Assembly (NCBI GenBank): GCA_029215795.1
Contig: JARDYH010000001.1
Coordinates: forward strand, 395,535,154-395,599,153
Source of the DNA: Anniella stebbinsi
Taxonomy: Eukaryota; Chordata; Lepidosauria; Squamata; Anniellidae
Direction: 5' to 3'
DNA length: 64,000 nucleotides
Position numbers and translations under genes: made by a program. Below are positions 1 to 10,027 of the stretch, one piece after another. The stretch's first letter is position 1, and each line of letters begins with the position of its first letter. Under the pieces are notes generated by a model. The model was not told the origin of the DNA and searched no databases. It saw nothing but the letters and a program-made list of their open reading frames with translations.

Positions 1-104
1 TGAACAGTTCCAGTTCAACATGAAAAAAATTAAATATAACTAGTTGTATCATGGGATCAGGACCTTTCCCCACCCCCAACTAGTATCTTGCTTAATCACA
101 TTCA

Positions 105-520
105 TTTCATTTATTACCTTTCTGTGCTTCCCAAAAGCCAAAGCTGTCAGAGCCATTTACAAAGAACCTTAAAATACAATATGGAACATAATATAAAAAC
201 TGTTTACAGACAAACATATAAACAGACAGCACACACACACACACATCTACAGTCTTAACGATCAATAATAAGCAATCTCAGGACCTGTTTAAAACCTCAT
301 CATACGCTGCCAAATGCCTGAGAGTACAGGTAGGTCTCAAACTGGTGCCAAAAAGATAACAATGTTGGCGCCAGGCAAGCCTCCCTGGGGAGATCATTCT
401 ATAACTGGGGGGAGGGCACCACTGAGAAGACCCTCTCCCTTGTTGCCACCTTCTGGGCCTCCGTTGGAGGAGGCATCTGTAGGAGGGCCTTAGGTAAGGA
501 GTGTCACACACAGGTAAGTT
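105..520 (-). mobile_element. L2/CR1-type LINE remnant, 3' end
   Basis: Minus-strand LINE 3' end. An AATAAATGAAATGAA-like tail and the 'TTTGGCTTTTGGGAAGC' hairpin-like tail lie at the low-coordinate side. Degraded reverse-transcriptase C-terminus (the 'rlWNdLPre' region) follows at about 360-480. A (CA)9 tract sits inside at 229-246. It has stops and frameshifts and is not functional. Confidence 0.7.
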
Positions 521-884
521 CATGCTGCGAGAGGCACTCTGTCAGGTTCACACACCCCATATCCCCATGCTGCATGATATTCCTTTCCCATCTGTAGGGA
601 GTAGGAATGAAGCAAGTGCCTGACTGGGTCTAGGAGTATGGCAGACACCCCACGCCCAGCCTCCTGGACCCAGGAGGGCGCTCTCAGCATGAGCACGGAC
701 CCCTACCTGTGCACTCCGCAGCTGCCCGCCCATGCATCAAAATCGTGCACTTTCCCTTCCTGTGCCAATGGCAGCCACCAGTGACACAATGGGAGGAATT
801 GCGCCATTTCCAGAGCCTCTGCAAATTGTGCACTCTCCACCCACGCCAATGGCAGCCTTAAAGGCTCACATACTCCAGCTCTGC
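521..884. other. Unique DNA, no gene seen
   Basis: No supported gene. An internal imperfect duplication is visible: 'GTGCACT...CCAATGGCAGCC' occurs near 748-777 and again near 829-856. It may belong to the DNA transposon whose right end follows. Confidence 0.4.
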
Positions 885-935
885 AAAACAGAGGACTGTC
901 TATAAAATAGGACACCTGGTCCACCCAAGCAACGT
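885..935 (+). mobile_element. Right end of MITE family A
   Basis: Shares 'gAGGACTGTCtataaaaTAGGACAc.TGG.CCACCC' with the right ends of copies near 8490, 14270, 15395, 25750 and 36710. Only the terminal portion is clearly recognisable here. Confidence 0.5.
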
Positions 936-939
936 TTGA

Positions 940-1330
940 CTACAGGTTCCCATTTGTTCTTCTGAAGCCACTACCTAATTGCAACAAGCCCAAAAGATAA
1001 ATGCAGCATTGACATCCTGGAACATCGAGCAAGCACTAACATGTGAGAAGTGCACCATCCCCCAGGGCAGCACAGCATCGAACAACGTCGCTCGCCAAGG
1101 CTCCTCCATCGCGCCGGTGAAAGCCGCTTCCCCAATGGCTCTTTGGCGGGCTGCGCGCACCTTCTTTGTCGCCTCCCAGAGCCCCCTGACCGCTCTCCTC
1201 CTGCCAATCAATCTTGCTAATTGATTTGCATATTAGTAGAAGTTGTTGATGGCATTTGATGGCTATTAAAGTCAATTAAAGCCTCATCGGGGTGACAGAT
1301 GAAAGGATACTGATGCATCCCATCATTCAT
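940..1330. promoter_or_regulatory. Candidate conserved regulatory element with octamer
   Basis: Unique, non-repetitive block retaining many CpGs around 1080-1200 (for example CGTCGCTCGCC and GCGCGCACC). It is followed by an AT-rich part with the POU octamer ATTTGCAT at 1224-1231, CCAAT-type motifs at 1132 and 1204, and ATTAAAG/AATTAAAG cores at 1265-1282. This mix is typical of vertebrate developmental enhancers. Conservation is inferred and not tested. Confidence 0.35.
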
Positions 1331-1336
1331 CTCCTG

Positions 1337-1419
1337 CACACACACACACACACACACACATATCCCACTGGACACAACCACACACACACGTGCATGAATA
1401 CACACACACACACACACAA
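1337..1419. repeat. (CA)n microsatellite, two blocks
   Basis: Two CA-repeat blocks (1337-1360 and 1379-1419) interrupted by a short unique spacer. Confidence 0.95.
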
Positions 1420-1782
1420 CATCACATTTGTACATATTTGCTGAGCTCTCTGCAGAAAAAACTGGGACCTACTTTGGAAGAGATGGGGATTGCCTGGAAA
1501 TCACAGGTCACCTGGACCAGCAATCTCAAGGATTCAGGAGAACATAGGATGCCAGTTTAGCATCCTCAGGAGACTGGAGATCCAGTAATGTGAGCTACCT
1601 ATGGATTTCTCCTATGGATTTCCAAGGGCGTGTGTGGATGTGTGTGTAGAGTCCCCTTCAGGATCCATTCCAAGAATGTGGAGGTATGTTTGGGTAAAGT
1701 CGCCAACTCCAGTATCTAGAAACTAGGAAATGCCAGAGGCAGAAAGATGTGCTTTTTCCGAGCAGTGGGAAGTTGGCTTCTT
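1420..1782. other. Unique DNA, no gene seen
   Basis: No supported gene, RNA or recognisable repeat. Confidence 0.5.
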
Positions 1783-2310
1783 TAGCGTATCGGCACACCG
1801 TCCTCTAGCCAAAAATGGCTCCTGGGGCTCTTCAAAATACAATACAGGCAATCACAAAACCCACACAGTAAAAAACATACAATAAATATGACACCGTGAA
1901 GGAAATCAATCATGATAAAAGCAGCAAGGGCGCAGCAGGAAGAATTGGCTAACTGCCCCCAGCCCCAGAACATGAAAAGCAGGGCAGAATACAAAAGTCT
2001 TTGCCTGGTACTGAGAAGTAAGCGGAGTAGGCACCTGGTGAGCCTTGCTAGGGAGGTTATTTCAAAAGCAGGGGCCACCACTGAGAAGGCTGAAGTCACC
2101 GCCTGACTGACCTCAGAGGGTGGATGGGAAGTTATCCCAGGGAAGAGCCTCCACATACGGTCTCAGCATGTGGAAAGATTGGTATGGACCAGGGGGGGTC
2201 GTCAAGTACCCAAGTCCCAAGCCATGTAGGGCTTTCAAGGGAAGCAGCAACAACAGAAGGGCTTGAAAGAAACACCTGGAAAGGCCAAAGCAAGACCCAA
2301 AAAATAAATT
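1783..2310 (-). mobile_element. L2/CR1-type LINE remnant
   Basis: Minus-strand LINE 3' portion. AT-rich 3' UTR lies at 1820-1910, followed by sequence that reads on the minus strand like the L2 C-terminal domain ('FSVVAPAFE', 'ALhGLGtWVl..'). Frameshifts and stops are present. The 5' end is truncated near 2290. Confidence 0.7.
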
Positions 2311-2368
2311 AAAAAGCCAGCTGCACCGATCTTTGGGGTTCCTGATGCATTTTGAGAATGTCTGTTAA

Positions 2369-2570
2369 GAACATAAGAAAAGCCATGCTGTGTCAGACCA
2401 AGGCTCCATCTAGTCCAGGATTCCGTTCACACAGTGGCCAACCAGCTGTCAACATGGGACCCACAAGCAGGACATGAGTGCAGGAGCAGCCTCCTGCCCA
2501 TGTTCCCCAGCAACTGGTGTACATAGGCTTACTGCCTCGGATACTGGAAGTAGCACATAACTATCAGAAA
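2369..2570 (+). repeat. Interspersed repeat family K (AAGAACATAAGAA type)
   Basis: Begins AAGAACATAAGAAAAGCC and continues through 'cAGACCAaGGCtCCATCTAGTCCAG' and 'GCCAACCAGCTG'. The same unit recurs near 19494, 25955, 51905 and, inverted, at 36137-36390. It looks like a SINE or LINE 3' end common in sauropsids. I cannot give its library name. Confidence 0.7.
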
Positions 2571-2734
2571 ATAAAAACAAGTTCTTTCACAAGAGCAATT
2601 CTCACTACGTACATTCACAGCTTCCAAACAATGCTTAGAATGTCTTGTTTCTAACTCCAGCCAACCTTCATCAGGGCCTGCTCCGGTTGAATCCCCCCTC
2701 TCTAGGGATAACTGATTAAAGCTCAAGGCTCATG

Positions 2735-2795
2735 CTGTTCATTGGGGTTTACTCCACAGGAACTGTGTTAAGGATTGCAGCCTTAACATCATTTT
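2735..2795. mobile_element. MITE fragment (AGGATTGCAGCC type)
   Basis: Carries 'GGGGTTTACTCCACAGGAAC' followed by GTGTTAAGGATTGCAGCC. A related terminal motif occurs near 12780, and a distantly similar one ends the element at 10623-10724. Confidence 0.45.
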
Positions 2796-2882
2796 TTTTT
2801 GACAGGCATTTTAGCAGGAAAAGGGTGGCAAATTAACACCTGTATTCCTGCTTGTTTGACAGCTTTTGTTTTACAATATTTT

Positions 2883-2960
2883 CATAGAATCATAGAATCG
2901 TAGAGATGGAAGGGGCCTATAAAGCCATCGAGTCCAGCCCCCTGCGGAATGTAGGAATCC
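2883..2960 (-). mobile_element. CR1 LINE 3' end
   Basis: Minus-strand CR1 3' terminus. The octamer tail is read as CATAGAATCATAGAAT on the plus strand. It is followed by 'GATGGAAGGGGCCTATAAAG' and 'TCGAGTCCAGCCCCCTG', the classic sauropsid CR1 3' UTR. Truncated after about 75 bp. Confidence 0.8.
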
Positions 2961-2999
2961 ATCTTAAACATACCTGAAAGATGGCTGTTGGTTAATTTG

Positions 3000-3127
3000 T
3001 TCTGTTCTGTTGGTTAATGTCTTTTCTTTTTTTGACTTTTTTTTTTTAAAACCATGAATATTGTTAGTCACCCTGAGGGCTTCTGGATCGAAATGTGGGG
3101 GACAGATGTTGAATGAAATAAAGATTC
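3000..3127 (+). mobile_element. LINE 3' tail (plus strand)
   Basis: T-rich 3' UTR followed by 'AGTCACCCTGAGGGCTTCTGG' in broken form and an AATGAAATAAAG end. This resembles the L2/L3 terminal hairpin and tail. No coding part remains. Confidence 0.45.
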
Positions 3128-3480
3128 ATTTAGAACTATGTTGGGTAGGATGTAAATAACACACAGGTCCCTGCCTAAATTTCTGCTTTGGGAAAGGAGT
3201 GGGACCTGCAATAAAATGTTGCAGCACGGGATGCTTCTGCTCAGTGTTTCAGCCAATCATCTGCCTATGCCTTCTTCCAAGATACTCCGTTGCATCCCAC
3301 CCACCCCAACAGACACCCCGTATTCCACGGCAACTGAGCATGCTCAGACCTCATTGGGCTGTTTTTATCCCGCCGCCCTTATTTCTGCAAACCTTGCATT
3401 TCCCCTGGAGCATGGCGATACCTTCCTCTTGTTTCTCAGTGGCCTCACTTTGCCCTCAATCCTGTCGTCACTCACCAACT
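3128..3480. other. Unique DNA, no gene seen
   Basis: No supported gene. Long frames here lack any recognisable domain and run into repeats. Confidence 0.4.
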
Positions 3481-4025
3481 GAGTTTGCCATTAAAGAGAG
3501 TGATTGTTCCGAAAGGAGCAAACTAATGAATGAACCCCCACGGCAGTCCTTGGAGCCCTTTGGTTGGCGGGCGGGGGGGGGGAGGGGAAGAATTGAACCG
3601 CCTCCCCGTGACGCATGCCGCTTCATGCTCCTCTACCTAGTTCCCCTCCTCCCCCACAGTGAGGCGGGCAACCCAACCGACAGACCGGCGGCCACAAAGT
3701 TGGCCGCAAACTTCTTGTCCGCCAGAGACCAATGACAAATATTTCCTTTCAATTACCCCCGGTTCATAAAGCTAATGCTTGTTCCGAGCGGCGGGCCATA
3801 TCTATCATTCCGCGGGCTGCCTCCTCACTACATTAGTTTTATGGGCCTGAGCCTATGATGGGCACGTCGCAGCCTGCCAGCGATAAGACTAACAAATTAG
3901 TCAAACTGACACCGAGGGGGATTTTTACGAGGCCGGGCTCCAGCCTGTCTCTTGCCAGTTCTGCTCTTTGCCCGGGGAGCGGGCCGAATGCTACGGCAGC
4001 CCCCACACGCTGGGCAACCCAGGCT
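3481..4025. promoter_or_regulatory. Candidate conserved regulatory block
   Basis: Non-repetitive DNA rich in retained CpG (GACGCATGCCG, GTTCCGAGCGGCGGGCC, CATTCCGCGGGCTG). It also has homeodomain-type cores (CAATTACCCCC at 3752, TAATGCTTG at 3773, ACATTAGTTTT at 3831, AACAAATTAG at 3890). The composition suggests an enhancer cluster or unmethylated element. No start codon with convincing coding content was found. Confidence 0.35.
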
Positions 4026-4048
4026 CGCCCCGCTCCTTCACTTAACAT

Positions 4049-4076
4049 GTGTGTGTGTGTGTGTGTGTGTGTGTAT
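4049..4076. repeat. (TG)n microsatellite
   Basis: Uninterrupted TG run of about 13 units. Confidence 0.95.
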
Positions 4077-4079
4077 GAG

Positions 4080-5469
4080 AGAGGATGGGTGGTGGTGGAA
4101 GGTTATATGTCAAGCCCTCTCCCCATGGGAGAAGGAACCGCTTTTACATGCCCAAGTAGCAAAATGGCTGAGCGATTCCTGGGAAACGGAGGGGAAAGCA
4201 ATGAACTCGCGCAATCCATTAGTCACGGGTCAAGACATGCAAAAGACCAGTCCGGAAACACCAATGTAAGAATCTGGGGCATAAAAACAAGAGCTACCAA
4301 AGAGGTCTTCAGAAAACACACACACACACACACACACTTCCTCTCTTGTTTTTTTTTGGCGGGGGATGGTTTTTTAAAGTGTGGAGGATTTGGGGGAGGG
4401 GGTTGCAACGCTGAACACAGATTGCAAGTTTTTCTCATCCTGAGACCAAAATCTATGACATCCTCGACCAATTTTTTTCCTTCCCGTGCAATATTATCAG
4501 GACAGCCCGGCGTCGAAAGCACATAGCCCACGTCGTGTGCCGGCAGTCACCCAGATGCAAAAAAACAATGATTTGCTCGTTTAAAGATACTTTGAATTGA
4601 TTGCATTAAAGGCATTCTTGAGCGATGTGCAAAAGCAGGTCTTCGTACAGAGGGCCGGATTACTTTCCCGGGAATGCCTGTTGGAGAAGGTATGTTTTCA
4701 GTAGGCGCTGAAAACCCAGGAGGGTTGGCGCCTGCCTAATTCAATTCCCTCCTCAATTTCTGTTTCTTCCTTTAAAACAAAATAAAAATCCCAAAGCCAA
4801 ACACACACAAAAGCCAGGCCTCTGACTACATGATAGCACAAGATTCAGGCTTCAGGGGGCACTGTTCCTCATTGTTAACCTGCCCCACCAGGTTAATGGC
4901 CCATCAGGAAACTGAGCAAAGGGAGACTCTCTCTACCGCCCTGCAATGCTTTCTCCTGTTAGCCGATAGAACCAAGAGAACCGGGCTACTCTTCTGGCTG
5001 AAGCTGGAGGAAAGCCAAGCTGTGTGTGTGTGTGTATGAAACACCCACCCCGCCCTCTCTGAAATGTCTCATCCCACCCCCACCCCTTCCTGCATTCTGC
5101 AAGCAGAGCATCATGTGGAGATACAGCTAATGGTTAATCAGTAATAATTATTTCTCCCTGTGTTTGTTTCTCCAGCTCTTGCGTTCCCAGAGGATATTTT
5201 CCCAAATCCTGTTGACAGAGATTACATTGGCAGCAAGAGATAGTCCCCGGGGAGATGAGGCAGGCTGGCAGCCCGTGAACAACGCAAGACAGTGCAGGGA
5301 ACCACAGGGAGGATTCAAATCTGCAAAGCAACAGAGAGGAGGATGTATCCTCCGCGTGGCCTTATAAGGAGAAAGGCCAGTAGTCCAGGTAGCCCGGGGT
5401 TGTTGACATGGGTTGGCAGAGCTGATCATCGTCCAGCTGTTCTAAATTGGGCGGGGGGGGGGGAGGAAC
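4080..5469. other. Unique DNA with short microsatellites
   Basis: No gene supported. Contains (CA)n at 4316-4338, (GT)n at 5022-5036, and a G run at 5450-5462. The block 4560-4640 (GTTTAAAGATACTTTGAATT) is AT-rich, unique and could be a conserved element. Confidence 0.45.
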
Positions 5470-5600
5470 TGATGTCCCCACATAGGAGTTGCTGGACTCC
5501 AACCCCAATCAGCCCCAGGCAGCATGGCCAATGGTTAGAGATTATAGGAATTAGAGTGCATCAACCCCTGGAGGGTTACAGGTTTCCCAAGCGTGGTCTA
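5470..5600. mobile_element. Fold-back MITE, degraded (ACTCCCATCA type)
   Basis: 'GTTGCTGGACTCCAACCCCAATCAGCCCC' in broken form, 'AGCATGGCCAATGGTTAG', then an inverted arm 'TTATAGGAATTAGAGTGCATCA'. This is the arm-loop-arm arrangement of the commonest fold-back in the window. Confidence 0.6.
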
Positions 5601-5705
5601 CATCAATCATTTTGCACGTGGCTCATGGCACATGGGTTGCTCATGGGTTGTTTGTTGACCCTTGACTGCAGATTTCAGAGTCTGTGTGGCATGTTTGTTA
5701 ACAGA

Positions 5706-5925
5706 GATGGGACTGTGAGCTCAGTGATAGAGCACAGGCTTTGCATGCAGAAAGCCTCCAGCTTCAGCTCTTGTCATCTTCTGGTAGGGCTGGGAAAACT
5801 CCTGCCTGAAACCCTGGAGAGACACAAGCAGTCAGTGACTCAGTGAAGCTGGGTTAGATGGGTCAGTGGCCTGATTCAGTAAAAACATCTCCCTGTGTAC
5901 CTATGATTGTGGACAGCAACCTGTT
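5706..5925 (+). mobile_element. tRNA-derived SINE
   Basis: The head has an A-box-like TGAGCTCAGTGATAGAGC followed by 'TTTGCATGCAGAAAGCCTCC'. The body runs through 'CCCTGGAGAG', 'GTTAGATGGGTCAGTGGCCTG' in broken form and a tail near 5920. Same family as 33470, 59480 and 60935. The B box is eroded here. Confidence 0.75.
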
Positions 5926-6292
5926 GGACTCTACACAAAGAAGCTTGCAATGTTGTTATGGTTTGTTTTATTTTTCAACCCGATACGGGCAGGCGGCAGA
6001 CTAGAGGGATCTGGTTTATTTTGTATTAAAACCTCGAGGCGTAAAATAGCAGCTGGAGGTGGAAACAGATGCAAAAAGGTGGTTCAGGGAGCAAAGCTAG
6101 TTACTTACTGCAGCCCACAAGTCATACAATTGACAAGTAAAAATCGACATCTGAGTTACTGTGAATCAGGGATTTTTAGCACAAAACTCTAAAAATGGGT
6201 AGCAGAGTTGCACAAAGGCCTGGTCAAAGGCAAACAATTGAGACTCATTTTTACAGGTGACAAACAATGAGGCTGAAAAATATGCACCTAGT
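5926..6292. other. Unique DNA, no gene seen
   Basis: No supported gene or clear repeat. Confidence 0.45.
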
Positions 6293-6712
6293 ACAGCATT
6301 TCCCAACCTGATGCCCTCCACATGCTTAAAATGACAATTCCCAGGCCCCTTAAAATAAAAGGCCCTAGTCAGTGGAAATATGGGGCTAACCATTCTAAAG
6401 GAAGTCAGACCCCCTAACTTAAGGCTCAGTTAAGATCTGCTACTTGTTGGAGCAACATATAGACAAGCTTGTCTGGCTTCCAGCCCCAGTATTATCCAGA
6501 GCTGTCCATGGTCCTGATCTTTCTCTTCCCTGCCTTCCCTGTAAAAACCCAATTCATAGTGGCACCCAGTAACCCAGGCCTCACCAGAGCCCAATGATGC
6601 CCAGCCCTCACCATGACAGAGGAATACAGGGTCAATGGCCAGGAATGCTGCGAGTTGCAATCCAAAACATTTGGAGGGCACCAGGTTGGGCAATACTGCC
6701 CTAGGGCAAGCA
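6293..6712. mobile_element. Fold-back MITE arms with central insertion
   Basis: The left arm (6293-6345: CCCAACCTGATGCCCTCCA) and right arm (6652-6711: TTTGGAGGGCACCAGGTTGG) are inverted copies of the ACTCCCATCA-type fold-back. About 300 bp of other sequence lies between them, so the element seems to have been split by later DNA. Confidence 0.6.
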
Positions 6713-6714
6713 GT

Positions 6715-6775
6715 TCATTTATTTATCACATTTCTATGCCACCCAATAGCTGAAGCTCTCTCAGCAGTTATACGC
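6715..6775 (-). mobile_element. L2-type LINE 3' tail
   Basis: TTCATTTATTTATCACATTT plus 'GCCACCCAATAGCTGAAGC' is the minus-strand version of the terminal hairpin seen at 9500 and 14960. Only about 60 bp is kept. Confidence 0.65.
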
Positions 6776-6889
6776 TGACTGGGGAGAACTCCCTTTCAAA
6801 ATGGAGTCTGAAGCCCCCCCCCCGAAGGTGGAGCTTACTCATAAGTAGATCTCCTGGCAGTCAGTTAGCAGATTCAATGCTCCTGCATG

Positions 6890-7035
6890 TTCCAGAAGGG
6901 TAACCATAGTGGACTGTGGCAGTAAAAACAGCAGAGAATCTTGGAGCACTTTAAAGATCCAGAGATCCAGAGATCCATTGTGGCAGAAACTTTTCATGAA
7001 CGAGAGCCCACATTGGTGCAACTCCAATGTCTGCT
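6890..7035 (-). repeat. Interspersed sauropsid repeat
   Basis: 'GAGAATCTTGGAGCACTTTAAAG' in broken form, followed by 'TTTTCATGAACGAGAGCCCAC'-like text. This resembles a widespread amniote repeat (gcaccttaaagactaacaaa type). It contains a short tandem GATCCAGA triplication at 6957-6975. Confidence 0.5.
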
Positions 7036-7471
7036 GAAACATAGCAGGGAACACTGGAGAAGCCCAACTTCTTTTTAATGAGGAACGGAGTTCCCTGTGT
7101 CCAAACCTGGTGGTGGTGGGGAGGCACTAATCAGGGTCTCCAATCAGGGTGCCTGCTTTTCTTGGGGATGTATCTTGGGAAATTATCTGGTGGCATGAAC
7201 ACATTCTCCTCCAATTTCTCTCCCACTCCTAAGGCAAGCAGCACACAAGTTGGGGGTTTTCAGCCCCAGATAGCATGAATTTAGTGATGCAACAAGTAGG
7301 ACAGGATTTGGCCCTTTACTCATCACAGTCTAAATTACATTGGCGGTAAACTGAGGCTAACAAAGGAGATTGGTCTGCAATCATTGGTTGCCTCTCCGAG
7401 GAATGCTCTAGTGCAAGCAAACTCACCCAGACATGTCTAGTAGCCCCTAGGTCCCAAGCATCCACTGAAAA
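7036..7471. other. Unique DNA, no gene seen
   Basis: No supported gene, RNA or repeat. Confidence 0.45.
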
Positions 7472-7655
7472 AAAAGAGGGCAAATGCTCTAGGAATAGTC
7501 TCTATGGTTCCTGCCATAGAAGCCTTATCCCTAGAGTGTCCCTGGAGTGTCCTAGGAAGCATCTCTTGAAGCTTCCTAAGATGATCTATGGCTGCTCTAG
7601 GAATGAAGCTTCTGTGGCTGGAACCATATGGTTCCTAGGGCATTTCCCCCATTCT
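7472..7655. mobile_element. Fold-back MITE, about 180 bp
   Basis: The left arm GGCAAATGCTCTAGGAATAG at 7479 and the right arm GGAACCATATGGTTCC...GGGCATTTCCCC at 7619-7649 are inverted relatives. The inner arms 'GCCATAGAAGCC' and 'GCTTCTGTGGC' also pair. No other copy is visible in the window. Confidence 0.55.
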
Positions 7656-8130
7656 TTTGGTGGTAGGGCTGGTGAGGCAGGGGAGGAGCTCTGGGAATGG
7701 TCTTCAACCCTTGATGCTGTGACATGGAACAAATGCTGTGGCTGCAAGACCAAGACCTGTTGCTAGTGAGGTGAATCTGAGTGAGGTAAGAGTGAGAGTG
7801 GCATATGAACGGTTTGAGAAAGTGTGTGAGTGACGTGTATGTGTGTGAGTGGTATGTGCGCCCCCCCCCCCCATAGACATCCAATGTGGCCCATGGGGCC
7901 AAAAAGGTTGTGCACCCGTGCTCTAGCCAATGGGTCTCTCCATGTGCCTGGATCAATCGTGGTTCACACAATGCTCTAGAGGAGCTGAACCTAACACATG
8001 GGCCTCTGCAGATCCATATAGCCCTGCATGAAATTAGATAAATTGCTCTCAAATGAGCTAACACAGTGTGAAATATTCCCCAAGGCAGATGCTATCCATG
8101 TGCAATGAATGATCAACATGGGACAGCTTC
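7656..8130. other. Unique DNA plus a hAT-like terminal fragment
   Basis: No gene. A GTGTGAG-rich tract (7785-7858) and a C run (7861-7872) precede 'AAAAAGGTTGTGCACCC' (7901-7917), which resembles the right terminus of a hAT-type element. Confidence 0.35.
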
Positions 8131-8135
8131 CAGAA

Positions 8136-8500
8136 GAGGCTGGCCACTTACGAATCACCAAAAGAGGGTGTGTATTTGCATAAAATCTGTATATGCATAT
8201 GCTAATTTATATGTATACAGGCAAATTTAGAAATTCTTATCATTTTAATAGAACTACCATACATCCCACCATAGAGTAGAAGCCAATGACCAGGTGACCA
8301 GTGTGTCTCTTTGTTCAGTCTGATGTCCAGTTGTTACCTGTTGATGGTTAACGGTTCCTATGGTCCTTCATTTTGCTAAACTAAAAGTGAACAGGGCAGC
8401 CCTTCAAATAGAGGGTGTCTTCAAATAGAGGACTGTCCTCTATAAAAGAGGACACATGGCCACTCTATGTTCTCGATAAAAGAGGACACATGGTCACCCC
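8136..8500 (+). mobile_element. MITE family A, near-complete copy
   Basis: About 365-bp non-autonomous element. It has a left end with 'GGCCACTTACGAATCACC', an internal ATTTGCATAAAA-like segment, 'CCCTTCAAATAGAGGgTGTC', and a right end 'AGGACACATGGCCAC'. The terminal 'TAAAAGAGGACACATGG.CAC' unit is tandemly duplicated (8440-8465 and 8473-8500). Other copies: 13585, 15105, 25205, 36395. Confidence 0.65.
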
Positions 8501-8689
8501 AGCCACATGTCTTAGCCTTGGAAAGCCATCTCAGCTATTTATTTATCTATGGGAAACTCAGAGGTATTCCCAGCATCTTTCCTTGGGAATTAAGTCATTA
8601 AAAACTGACGTGTATCAAGTCAGAGGATTGCTCTGTCTGGCTCAGTATTGTCTACACAGTGTTAATGTATTGATTTTTTTTCATTGTTA

Positions 8690-8875
8690 CTGCTTTTGAA
8701 ATTTTTTTAAATGTTTTAAATTTTACTATGGGTTTAATTCTATTTTAACTTTTGTAAATTTATATTTATATGTTTTAATTGTATATGTTTTAATCTTGCA
8801 AACCGCCTTGAGTCCCAGTATTGGGCAAAAGGCAGGATATAAGTAAAATAATAATAATGATAATGATAATACACT
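8690..8875 (+). mobile_element. L2-type LINE 3' UTR and tail
   Basis: T-rich 3' UTR followed by CAAACCGCCTTGAGTCCCAG, 'AAGGCAGGATATAAGTAAAA' and (AATA/ATGATA)n. No coding sequence is retained. Confidence 0.7.
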
Positions 8876-9039
8876 GCTCCGCAGGGTCTCAGACAGGGGT
8901 ATTTCCCCATGCTACATAGAGATGCCAGGGATTGTAGCTACGATCTTTTGTGTGCTGCCTCTCTGGAAATGGCACAAAATAAAATAAGTCATGCTAGTCC
9001 ATAAGAAAACTCCCCAAATGTTCTTGTTTCCTGCCTAAA

Positions 9040-9570
9040 TCCAGCTGGGCCCAATTCAAAGTGCTGGTATTAACATTCAAAGCCCTGAACGGCTTGGGGC
9101 CAGGTTATCTGAAGGAACGCCTCCTCCCACATGTACCAGCCCGGATCCTAAGATCATCTTCTGGGGTCCTTCTCCAAGGAAAGTGAGGCAGGTGGCTACC
9201 AGGAGGAGGGCCTTCTCTGCTGTGGCACCCCGGCTGTGGAATGAGCTCCCTAGAGAAGTTTGCCTGGCACCTACATTATGCTCTTTTAGACGCCAGGTGA
9301 AGACCTTTTTATTTTCAGTTTCTTAACGGTTCCTCAGTTTGATTTTTTACCTTGCTGTTTAAATTTGTATTTTAAATCCGCATCAATTTCTGCATGGCTG
9401 CTCGGTTTTTATCCTGCTTGTACTTTTAGACTGTATTTTAAATGATGTTCTTCTACTGTCGTTGTTTTATATTTTGAATGGTTTTTATGGTTTTAATTTT
9501 TGTAAACCGCCCAGAGAGCTTCGGCTATTGGGCGGTATAGAAATGCAGTAAACAAATAAATAAATAAATC
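9040..9570 (+). mobile_element. L2-type LINE 3' end with RT C-terminus
   Basis: Starts in the reverse-transcriptase C-terminal region (FKVLVLTFKALNGLGPGYL-like at about 9055-9110). It continues through 'FSAVAPRLWNELPREV' (about 9205-9265) into the 3' UTR, and ends GTAAACCGCCCAGAGAGC...AAATAAATAAATAAAT. A deletion near 9170 breaks the frame. 5'-truncated pseudo-copy. Confidence 0.85.
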
Positions 9571-9945
9571 CCCTCCCCAAATCCTGTCACCACACAACGT
9601 ACCAGCAGCAACCCTCCTCGCAGAATGCAACAACTTTCCAACAACTTGACCTCATAATTCTGGAAAGAGCCTTGCTTAAAGACGAAACGTTGCGCACGCG
9701 CGCACAACGCACACATACACACACCAGTATAGCCTGGCAGTCCAATGACAGCTGAAACAATCGCAAAAAAAAAAAAGGGAGTGCCTGCTTGGTGTGTGAT
9801 GGGCATCTATATGTGGCTGCTTCATTGTTTTCCCTTCCAACCCTACTGAGCAATTCCGCACTTTGCCGCCTGCTTTACCTCCCTCCCCCCCCGCCACCAC
9901 TTCCTCCTCCTTCTCCATCCTCGGAGCACTACAATTATATTCCTC
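9571..9945. other. Unique DNA leading to CpG-rich block
   Basis: No gene. An alternating purine-pyrimidine run (GCGCACGCGCGCACAACGCA, 9691-9710, then CACATACACACAC) could adopt Z-DNA. A poly(A) lies at 9765-9776 and pyrimidine-rich DNA at 9863-9925. Confidence 0.45.
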
Positions 9946-10027
9946 GTCGCCGGGGCAACAGCCAGAGAGCTTCCCCGGCGTCGCCGTGGAGACACGCCGT
10001 GTGCTTGATAAGAGTAACCATGGCAAC
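9946..10027. promoter_or_regulatory. Cluster of three RFX X-box-like palindromes
   Basis: Three 14-bp sites fit the form GTNRCC-N2-RGYAAC or nearly so. GTCGCCGGGGCAAC is at 9946-9959, GTCGCCGTGGAGAC (right half imperfect) at 9980-9993 and GTAACCATGGCAAC at 10014-10027. Starts are exactly 34 bp apart. RFX factors bind such X-boxes and drive ciliary and other genes. The block is CpG-rich and unique, so it could be a promoter or enhancer. No transcript start or exon is recognisable beside it. Confidence 0.5.

Noticed and set aside
278..523. Short minus-strand protein frame
   Set aside because: Lies in an eroded L2 3' end.
3199..3735. A 178-residue plus-strand frame
   Set aside because: No domain, and it mixes unique and CpG-rich non-coding DNA. 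Chance frame.
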